The notes below the pieces were generated by a model, which was not told where the DNA came from, ran no database searches, and saw only the letters and a program-made list of their open reading frames with translations. From Fimbriimonadales bacterium (lineage in GTDB: Bacteria; Armatimonadota; Fimbriimonadia; Fimbriimonadales; GBS-DC), in the NCBI GenBank assembly GCA_025061985.1, contig JANXAW010000022.1, positions 1 to 38,789 on the forward strand: a DNA stretch of 38,789 bases. The letters are read 5' to 3'. The translations under genes and the position numbers were made by a program. The stretch's first letter is position 1; every line of letters starts with the position of its first letter. Shown here piece by piece: positions 32,543-38,789 of the stretch.

Positions 32543-32570
32543 GGGGCGGTGGAGCAACCCCCACCGCCCC
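32543..32570 (+). terminator. Terminator-like hairpin after rplA
   Basis: A perfect 10-bp GC-rich stem (32543-32552 with 32561-32570, 8-base loop), 11 bases after the stop. No T tract, so the stop may need other help. Confidence 0.65.
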
Positions 32571-32611
32571 TCAGCCTCGCTTCCCCTTGAATCCTACCCC
32601 CCCGCCTATGC

Positions 32612-32617
32612 TACAAT
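32612..32617 (+). promoter_or_regulatory. -10 element of clpC
   Basis: TACAAT with TTGAAT 19 bases upstream (32587-32592) as a possible -35. The predicted start (about 32624) is the first base of a long hairpin. This is one of the few genes here with a long leader. Confidence 0.55.
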
Positions 32618-32623
32618 ATAAGT

Positions 32624-32764
32624 GAGGAGAAAGCGCGCCCTGCCACCGATAATACCGAGTGGCGGTAGTGCTTCTCCTCAGAAGTCGTAAGGGGTTATAT
32701 GGAAACACCTTATTGGAACAACCGCGTTTAAACCGAACGTCCATAGGACACTGGAGGGTCGAGT
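32624..32764 (+). promoter_or_regulatory. Structured 5' leader of clpC
   Basis: A leader of about 140 bases. The first 56 fold on themselves: GAGGAGAA (32624-32631) pairs with TTCTCCTC (32672-32679), with an inner stem CTGCCAC/GTGGCGG. A second hairpin is TAAGGGGT (32688-32695) with ACACCTTA (32705-32712), one mismatch. A third is GTCC-ata-GGAC near 32740-32750, just before the GGAGGG ribosome-binding site. I do not recognise it as a known riboswitch or thermometer class. Confidence 0.5.
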
Positions 32765-35257
32765 ATGATGTGGCAGCGCTTTACGGATCGCGCTCGAAAA
32801 GTGATCTTTTATGCGCAGGAGGAGGCGCAGCGTCTCGGCGAAACCCAGGTAAACACTGAGCACCTGCTGCTGGGCTTGATTCGCGAGACGGATAGCGTCG
32901 CCGTGCGCATTTTGGATCGATTGGGGGTTAGCCCGCAGCGTATTCGCAGCGAGATTGAGCGCTACGCGACCCGCGGCGAAGCGCGCTACGGGGCAGAGAT
33001 GCAACTCAGCTCGCGCGCTAAGCGCGTTATCGACCTCGCCTACGACGAGGCACGCCAACTGAACAATAGCTACATCGGCACGGAGCACCTGCTGTTGGGC
33101 TTGATTCGCGAGGGAGAGGGGCTAGCAGCGCGAGTTTTGCAAAAGCTGGGCGTTGACCTAGAGCAAGCTCGCCGCGAGGTGATGAACCTCCAAGAACACG
33201 AAGGGCAGACCGTATCCACCTCGCGTCCGCAGCGCTCGCGCACGCCCACCTTAGATGAGTTCGGGCGCGACCTAACCGAAATGGCGCGCCAAGGCAAGCT
33301 AGACCCCGTGATTGGGCGCCACATTGAAATCGAGCGCGTCATGCAAATCCTCGCGCGGCGCACCAAGAACAACCCCGTATTAGTCGGACCGCCGGGCGTA
33401 GGCAAGACTGCCATCGTGGAAGGCTTGGCACAGCGTATCGTGCAAGGCGATGTGCCAGAGCAACTGCGCAACAAGCGCATCGTCTCGCTCGATCTCGCTG
33501 GGCTGGTGGCAGGCACAAAGTACCGCGGCGAGTTCGAAGAGCGCATGAAGCGCGTGCTGGAAGAGGTGCGCAAAGCGCAAGGCGATGTCATCCTGTTTAT
33601 TGACGAGCTGCATACTGTCATCGGCGCAGGCGCCGCCGAGGGCGCAATCGATGCCTCCAACATCATGAAGCCCGCCCTTGCGCGAGGCGAACTCCAATGC
33701 ATCGGCGCCACTACGCAGGATGAATACCGCAAGTACATCGAACGCGACGCTGCGCTGGAGCGACGCTTCCAGCCCGTGCAAGTGCGTGAGCCTACGATTG
33801 AAGAAGCCATCGAAATCCTCAAAGGGCTGCGCGACCGCTACGAAGCCCACCACCGCGTCATCATCACCGACAGCGCCATCGAAGCTGCGGTGAAGCTTTC
33901 CGCCCGCTACATCACCGACCGCTACCTGCCCGACAAAGCGATTGACCTTGTCGACGAGGCAGCTTCGCGCGTGAAACTCCTGCAAACACTGCCACCTCTG
34001 GAGCTGCGCAAAGCAAAGGGCGAACTAATGATGCTCCAGAAGGAGATCGCCAGTGCGCGTCAGCTGGGCGACTACGACCGCGTAGAAGAACTCGAAAACC
34101 GCAAAGCCGCCCTGCAGGAGCGCATTGAGGCGATGGAAGAGGAGTGGCAAGCTGCCCGCCAAGAGATGACCACCTTGGTCACCGACCAAGATGTGGCGCA
34201 CATCGTGCAGAGCTGGACGGGCATCCCCGTCACGCGCCTTGTGGAGAGCGAGACGCAAAAACTGCTCCACATCGAGGACGAACTCCATCGGCGCGTGATT
34301 GGGCAACACGAGGCGGTGTCGGCAGTGGCACGCGCCCTGCGCCGCGCCCGCTCTGGACTGAAAGACCCCAAGCGCCCAATGGGCACCTTCATCTTCCTCG
34401 GTCCCACGGGCGTCGGAAAAACCGAGCTGGCACGCGCCCTCGCAGCCTACCTGTTCAACAACGAAAATAGCCTCATCCGCATCGACATGAGCGAGTACAT
34501 GGATCGGTTCAACGTGTCGCGCCTCATTGGCGCGCCACCTGGCTATGTCGGCTACGAGGAAGGCGGCGTGCTCACCGAAGCCGTGCGACGCCAGCCCTAC
34601 AGCGTGGTGCTCTTTGACGAGATCGAGAAGGCACACCCCGATGTCTTCAACCTACTCCTGCAAGTGATGGAAGACGGACGCCTGACTGACTCGCAAGGGC
34701 ACGTGGTGGACTTCCGTAACACGATCATCATTATGACCAGCAACGTGGGTGTGCGCTCCGTGGTTGAGGAAAGCGGTATCGGGCTGCGACGCGACAAGCA
34801 GACCGACCCCGAAGACCCGCGCGCCTACGAAGCGATGAAGAACCGCATCTTGGACGAGATGAAGAAACTCTTCCGCCCCGAGTTCCTCAACCGCGTGGAC
34901 GAGATCATCGTGTTCCGCCCGCTCACGCGCCAAGAGATTTTGCAGATCGTCGACCTGATGGTAGGGCGAGTGCAGGAGCAGCTGGCGGCGCACCGCATGC
35001 GCTTGGTGCTGGAGCAGCCTGTGAAAGAGCTGCTGGCGCAGAAGGGCTACGACCCGAACTATGGCGCACGCCCGCTGCGCCGTGTGGTGCAGCAACTCAT
35101 CGAAGACCCGCTCTCGGAGCTACTGCTCCTGGGTCGCTTTGAGGAAGGCGACACGATTATCGCCCGCCTAAACGAGAACAACGAAATCGTGTTCGTCAAG
35201 GGCGAGGATACGCCGCCCACAGGTGAAAGCGACCTCACTGCGGCAGCCTTGCAGTAA
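32765..35257 (+). CDS. clpC: ATP-dependent Clp protease ATP-binding subunit ClpC
   Basis: ClpC unfolds proteins for the ClpP peptidase or acts as a disaggregase. 830 residues. Two N-terminal Clp repeats (about 4-70 and 80-145, each with [11 protein letters not shown]) precede AAA-1 with Walker A G208-PPGVGKT-215. A middle coiled segment (about 410-475, [21 protein letters not shown], the UVR-like M domain that separates ClpC from ClpA) leads to AAA-2 with Walker A near 545 ([10 protein letters not shown]) and the D2-small domain. A ClpP-binding IGF/LGF-type loop is not obvious (IGLRRDK near 670 is the nearest). Start: ATG-ATG with GGAGGG. The mcsA/mcsB/ctsR genes are not adjacent. Confidence 0.95.
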   Translation: MMWQRFTDRARKVIFYAQEEAQRLGETQVNTEHLLLGLIRETDSVAVRILDRLGVSPQRIRSEIERYATRGEARYGAEMQLSSRAKRVIDLAYDEARQLNNSYIGTEHLLLGLIREGEGLAARVLQKLGVDLEQARREVMNLQEHEGQTVSTSRPQRSRTPTLDEFGRDLTEMARQGKLDPVIGRHIEIERVMQILARRTKNNPVLVGPPGVGKTAIVEGLAQRIVQGDVPEQLRNKRIVSLDLAGLVAGTKYRGEFEERMKRVLEEVRKAQGDVILFIDELHTVIGAGAAEGAIDASNIMKPALARGELQCIGATTQDEYRKYIERDAALERRFQPVQVREPTIEEAIEILKGLRDRYEAHHRVIITDSAIEAAVKLSARYITDRYLPDKAIDLVDEAASRVKLLQTLPPLELRKAKGELMMLQKEIASARQLGDYDRVEELENRKAALQERIEAMEEEWQAARQEMTTLVTDQDVAHIVQSWTGIPVTRLVESETQKLLHIEDELHRRVIGQHEAVSAVARALRRARSGLKDPKRPMGTFIFLGPTGVGKTELARALAAYLFNNENSLIRIDMSEYMDRFNVSRLIGAPPGYVGYEEGGVLTEAVRRQPYSVVLFDEIEKAHPDVFNLLLQVMEDGRLTDSQGHVVDFRNTIIIMTSNVGVRSVVEESGIGLRRDKQTDPEDPRAYEAMKNRILDEMKKLFRPEFLNRVDEIIVFRPLTRQEILQIVDLMVGRVQEQLAAHRMRLVLEQPVKELLAQKGYDPNYGARPLRRVVQQLIEDPLSELLLLGRFEEGDTIIARLNENNEIVFVKGEDTPPTGESDLTAAALQ

Positions 35258-35281
35258 CCCCTACGGCATAAGAAGTGAGCG

Positions 35282-35306
35282 CGGGGCGAGCCATCGGCTC
35301 GCCCCG
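35282..35306 (+). terminator. Terminator after clpC
   Basis: A perfect 11-bp stem (35282-35292 with 35296-35306, loop ATC), followed by ATTGTGCTTT. Strong stem, weak T tract. It may also stop the convergent lipoprotein transcript. Confidence 0.8.
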
Positions 35307-35329
35307 ATTGTGCTTTAGAAAGCGCTCTC

Positions 35330-35701
35330 TCAGAAGGGGGGCAACGGCGGTGGGGCAATAATGTCACCCGTTTCGCGCGTGTTGCCTGCAAAATCCTGCG
35401 CTCGTAGGCGCACACGCGCCGTATTCGCAGGCAAAATGCCTTGATAGCGGTTCGCGCTCACCCGCACCATCGGCACAGTCTGCGTCGTATTGCCAACCGT
35501 AGCAATCACCACGACCGTTGCAACACCTGTTCCTGCATCTTGAACAGTAGCACTTACCGCCACCCCTGAGTCAACGCGCTCTACAGCAATCTGACTGATA
35601 GCAGGTGGGGTGTTGTCGGGCAGCGGAGCGGCACCTCCACCGCCGCCGCAGCCCGCAAGCACCACGCTCAGCCCGATCAAGCTCCACCAAGTAGTGCGCA
35701 T
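35330..35701 (-). CDS. Small lipoprotein with one Ig-like domain
   Basis: 123 residues. A signal peptide ends in a lipobox L15-A-G-C18, followed by a glycine run. The mature part (about 30-123) reads as a single beta-sandwich: NTPPAISQIAVERVDSGVAVSATVQDAGTGVATVVV, then QDFAGNTRETGDIIAPP, the pattern seen in Ig-like domains of surface proteins. It should be anchored by lipid on the periplasmic or outer face. Start: ATG with AGGAGG 6 bases upstream. It lies 13 bp after the large surface-protein gene, so they probably share a transcript and may work together. No specific function is recognised. Confidence 0.82.
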   Translation of the reverse strand: MRTTWWSLIGLSVVLAGCGGGGGAAPLPDNTPPAISQIAVERVDSGVAVSATVQDAGTGVATVVVIATVGNTTQTVPMVRVSANRYQGILPANTARVRLRAQDFAGNTRETGDIIAPPPLPPF

Positions 35702-35714
35702 AGTGAACCTCCTG

Positions 35715-38700
35715 TTAGCGGGTCAGCACCAGCGGGATGCTGGCGCGGGCAACCTGCCCATCCTCAGTCTCGGCTTGCACGACAATCTGGTATGTGCCAG
35801 GGGGCAAGGCGCGCCCCTCGGCGTCACGCCCATCCCACACAGCTTGCTGCACGCCACGACTACGACTGCGCCCTTGCTCTAGAGTGCGCACCAGCTGATT
35901 GCCTGCCAGCACCATGATGCTTACATGCGCCTCATCCGAGAGCGTGAACTGGAGCGTATGCTGTCCTGTGCTGCGGCTGGACTGCACCTGTAGCCCTGTG
36001 ATGCGCAGCAAGCGGTTCGTGGGCACAAGGCTTATCTCATAAGTGCGGGTTAGCCCTTCGCGCGGTACAGGGATTTGCCATGCGGCGCCGTTGCGCAGCA
36101 TGCGCCGCTCGCCCGTCTGCGTATCGCGCAGCACGGGGTTCACCCCGCGCGGCAAGCGCGCCACATCAGGTGCGGTGAGCAGCAAGGTACGCGGCTGATC
36201 ATCCTCAGCAGGCGGTACGTGCAGTTCCAGCGTCCAAGTGGTGGTGCGGCGCGTCTTGGGCTGAATGTCCGCCTCATAAGGAACACCTTCGCGCACGAGA
36301 CGCAGCTGCACTGCCCCCGCGGCAGCAGCACGAGTGGGCGGGTCAGGGGGCATCGCCACTTGTAGCCCGCGCTCATTGCCTGAGACGCCTAGCAACACCT
36401 CGTCGTAGGTATCGCCCAACTGCGCGCCGATGCGGAAGCTCCAGCCACCGTTGCGCTCCAACTGATAGCTGCGTGTCAAGCCCGCAAACAGCGCCGCTTG
36501 CTCAGGCGTGGGCAGCTCCAGCGTGCACGGTTGCTTTGCGTAAATCCAGTACCCACGCCACGGCTGCAGCGTAGTCTGCATGCCGGGCAAGATTTGCGTA
36601 TCGGAAACCAGCACGTAGCGTCCGCGCTGTGGGTTGCTGGAATTTGGCTCCCAGCCCCATAGGTACGGCTCCACAAACTCGGTCGCTTGGCTAAGCGGGC
36701 GGGCAACGCCTTGCACGCGCACACGCACCGCCTCGCGATGCCAGACCAACGCCTCCGTCCACGGATTGGCAATCAGGTTCCAGCCAGGCTGTAGGTCAAT
36801 GCTAAATCGCTGTTCGGGGTCAGGTAAATCACCCACCAGATTCGGCTGAACGGCGTTCGGCAACACCACCCAGAAGCCGCGTCCAATGGCAGGCGCAGCG
36901 TTAGCGTCAGGATACTGCACATACTGCCCCGTGGCGGGGTTGTAGGTTGCCCACTGGTTGTTCTGGAAGCCGAAGAGGGGCTGCATATCGGTCGCATCGG
37001 GGCGCAGCGGCAGACCCAGCAGGTGCAACCCTGCGCTGAACGAGGGCGCCTGCCCCATTCGAATCGTGGCAATCGGCTCGTCGCCGAATGGCGTGGTGTT
37101 GCCCACGCGGTCGGTGGCACGCGCTAAGATGCGCGTCTCCTCGCCAAACCGACGCGCACGCACCTGCACGGTGCCTGACTCGGTGCGCTCGCCACCAGCT
37201 TCCGCACGACCGATCCGTCGTACGCTCGTACCCTCTTGCGCCCAAATCTCCACCTCTTGCACGCCCGAAGCATCATCAGTCGCTTGCCAGCTTAGACGCG
37301 CCTTGGTTTCGGGAACGCTCGCAGCGGGTACTTGAACCGCCACAGTGGGCGGGCGTGAGTCCAGCGTGAGTGTATGCGCATTTGTGGTAATTGGTGGGTT
37401 GATGCCAAGGTGCGGGTCAAAGATAATCGTGGCGCGGTTGACAAACTGCGTGCCCGATGGAGCGTTGCTCAACGGGCGGATACGGAAGGTCACGCTCCCT
37501 TCACCTTGGGGTGGGTTCTGGTTCGGCGGCAGGAAGCCTTGCTCGTAGTGGTTACCTGTGTTCGGGTCTATGCCTTTGTAGTGCACACGCAAAGTGCGGG
37601 TATTCGTGTCCAGCGCGCTGCGAATCTGCACGATTACAGGGCGCTCTGGACGCATATCAATGTCCAAGTTCAGCGCCGTTGTGCCTGCAGGCAGCAGACG
37701 CTGGTGCGTGCCCACTTGCACCGCCACAAACTCGAGGCTACTTAGGTCAAGCCCCTCAGGCAGTACATCCTCTATTAGCACCTCTTCTGCGCCCGCTGTT
37801 GCAGTGGCGAGGTTCTCGAACTTGATCTCGTAGAGAATCGTGTCATCGGGGCGAATGTAGCCGCTCATTCCGCCAGCGCCTATCTTCTCGTTCGGGTCGT
37901 ACGAGAAGCCTACATCGGCACGTTGACGAGTTTCGAAGCGATTCGTGTAGATCTTGCTGAGCGTCTCAACTCTCTCGAGGCACTCCTTGCCCTTCTCGAG
38001 CATTACCTCAACGCCCTTCTTGGCGATGTCAATAGGCAATCCGTTCAGTAGTTCGCTGAAGATTAAGCCGAGCAGGTCAGCGTAGCTGACGTCGCCTTTC
38101 GCCATTTTGTACACGTGCGGGGCGAGTTCTTGCGCGGCATCTGCGTAGAACTCCGCCCTTTCTTCGGGCAGGCGCCTGCGCAGATAGTCGTAAATCCGGT
38201 TTCGGAGCTGTTCCGTGACTATGCTCTCTGCCGTGTTCTGAATGTAGTCGTATGTGATGCCTTCTAGCACAGTCTGTACAAAGCCCTTTTTGGTAGTGTC
38301 GTCGTAGAGGATGCGCATTATCCGCAGGATGTCCTGCTGCTGGGGAGCGTCCAAAATGTCGTTGGGGTCTCCGGTTGCCGAGAGCGCCTCTACGATCCGC
38401 CGCTGAACCGCCGCGGCGATGATGGAGCTGTTACACGTCGCATCCAGCAGCTCGTGCCCTAAGAAGGCAAGTAGCGTTGTTGCACCTGCAACAGCAAACA
38501 CGACGACAGGCACAACGCGTGTGTGGACTGAAGTCGTAGGCGGCGCGCTGCGTCCTGTAGGCACGAAGCGCACCTCGATGACATAACTGTGCCACTGCTG
38601 AGGGAGTACAGGCTTGAGCGCCGCGCGAATGGTGTGATCCTTAGGGTTAGGGCTGAGGTTAAGCGTGCCGGAGGCAACCACCTCTCCGCTGTAGGATTCG

Positions 38701-38789
38701 CGCACACGATACTCTGCGCGGAACTGACCTGACTGAAGCACGCTGTCTCGCAAAGGCAGTGGGATCTCTATGTACGGCGTCTCTGGGTA
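35715..38789 (-). CDS. Very large surface protein, FlgD-like C-terminus (5' end beyond window)
   Basis: At least 1024 residues; the frame is open to the right edge, so the N-terminus is missing and the TTG at 38753 is only internal. Seen in order (counting from 38753): a beta-sandwich start, a hydrophobic stretch (about 83-106, VVPVVVFAVAGATTLLAFLG), an alpha-helical part (about 110-275), a DUF11-like domain (about 282-460, starting YDPNEKIG, with LYEIKFENLATATAGAEEVLIEDVLPEGLDLSS), an Ig-like domain (about 465-560), repeated beta regions, and an end that fits a FlgD-type Ig domain (about 920-1012, ending in the GTYQIVVQAETEDGQVA pattern). It is probably an exported adhesin or scaffold. Hydrophobic residues mid-chain are odd for a fully secreted protein. 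Confidence 0.8.
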   Translation of the reverse strand, partial: YPETPYIEIPLPLRDSVLQSGQFRAEYRVRESYSGEVVASGTLNLSPNPKDHTIRAALKPVLPQQWHSYVIEVRFVPTGRSAPPTTSVHTRVVPVVVFAVAGATTLLAFLGHELLDATCNSSIIAAAVQRRIVEALSATGDPNDILDAPQQQDILRIMRILYDDTTKKGFVQTVLEGITYDYIQNTAESIVTEQLRNRIYDYLRRRLPEERAEFYADAAQELAPHVYKMAKGDVSYADLLGLIFSELLNGLPIDIAKKGVEVMLEKGKECLERVETLSKIYTNRFETRQRADVGFSYDPNEKIGAGGMSGYIRPDDTILYEIKFENLATATAGAEEVLIEDVLPEGLDLSSLEFVAVQVGTHQRLLPAGTTALNLDIDMRPERPVIVQIRSALDTNTRTLRVHYKGIDPNTGNHYEQGFLPPNQNPPQGEGSVTFRIRPLSNAPSGTQFVNRATIIFDPHLGINPPITTNAHTLTLDSRPPTVAVQVPAASVPETKARLSWQATDDASGVQEVEIWAQEGTSVRRIGRAEAGGERTESGTVQVRARRFGEETRILARATDRVGNTTPFGDEPIATIRMGQAPSFSAGLHLLGLPLRPDATDMQPLFGFQNNQWATYNPATGQYVQYPDANAAPAIGRGFWVVLPNAVQPNLVGDLPDPEQRFSIDLQPGWNLIANPWTEALVWHREAVRVRVQGVARPLSQATEFVEPYLWGWEPNSSNPQRGRYVLVSDTQILPGMQTTLQPWRGYWIYAKQPCTLELPTPEQAALFAGLTRSYQLERNGGWSFRIGAQLGDTYDEVLLGVSGNERGLQVAMPPDPPTRAAAAGAVQLRLVREGVPYEADIQPKTRRTTTWTLELHVPPAEDDQPRTLLLTAPDVARLPRGVNPVLRDTQTGERRMLRNGAAWQIPVPREGLTRTYEISLVPTNRLLRITGLQVQSSRSTGQHTLQFTLSDEAHVSIMVLAGNQLVRTLEQGRSRSRGVQQAVWDGRDAEGRALPPGTYQIVVQAETEDGQVARASIPLVLTR

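Noticed and set aside
32587-32610. Heat-shock (sigma-32 type) promoter before clpC
   Set aside because: CTTGAA is present, but the matching CCCCAT-type -10 is not at the right distance; the TACAAT element is simpler.
33070-33985. Two long open frames antisense to clpC
   Set aside because: Low-complexity Ser/Arg/Cys-rich shadows of a highly conserved gene.
1-38789. CRISPR arrays, tRNA or rRNA genes, insertion sequences, phage genes
   Set aside because: No regular spaced repeats, cloverleaf sequences, transposase motifs or integrase motifs were found on reading both strands.

Overview
The window looks like a chromosomal segment of a diderm bacterium, most likely Armatimonadota. Two genes encode DUF1559 / H-X9-DG prepilin-like proteins with the FAQAREKAR-type N-terminus that is very common in that phylum (also in Planctomycetes and Lentisphaerae). 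A porin with a signal peptide and a C-terminal aromatic residue points to an outer membrane. The coding content is dense, housekeeping in character and moderately GC-rich. I see no insertion sequence, phage gene, tRNA, rRNA or CRISPR array. The phylum call is inference.

Layout. 1-721: 3' part of sufD. 782-3442 (-): a prepilin-like protein, an M42 aminopeptidase and ribH. 3508-6337: ccmE-ccmF, with a CxxxY-type CcmE. 6334-7602 (-): a sugar-type MFS transporter. 7659-9770: argF and a GT4 glycosyltransferase. 9812-12362: the rpmH-rnpA-yidD-yidC-jag operon. 12335-13444 (-): an AcuC-like deacetylase. 13555-15250: a Gfo/Idh/MocA oxidoreductase and an ANTAR response regulator. 15406-16161 (-): a second prepilin-like gene whose long leader contains a cobalamin riboswitch. 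16520-18866: prmC and purF. 19132-24651: a phosphate locus (OprP-like porin, pstS, pstC, pstA, pstB). 24694-25692 (-): thiL. 25764-26765: a secreted protein of unknown function. 26810-28744 (-): coaBC and a TerC-family protein. 28796-30658: a DUF2007-like protein, gpsA and a membrane protein. 30655-31698 (-): ruvB. 31782-35257: rplA and clpC. 35330-38789 (-): a lipoprotein and a very large surface protein that runs off the window.

Two regulatory themes stand out. First, the minus-strand leader at about 16162-16500 folds as a class I cobalamin riboswitch, yet the only gene it can control is a pseudopilin-like protein with no recognised link to B12. Second, at least eleven genes have a -10 hexamer of the form GG-TAnnnT only 6-10 bases before a start codon, with no Shine-Dalgarno sequence and little sign of a -35 box. 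This predicts leaderless or nearly leaderless mRNAs, and it corrects several apparent long N-termini. Many of these promoters are paired back to back in very short divergent gaps. At 16505-16513 one AT palindrome seems to provide the -10 for both directions.

The porin and Pst genes form a complete phosphate uptake route from outer membrane to cytoplasm, with an 11-bp-spaced direct repeat upstream that could be a Pho box. The yidD/yidC cluster serves membrane protein insertion; its YidC appears to have a TPR-like extracytoplasmic segment in place of the usual beta-sandwich.
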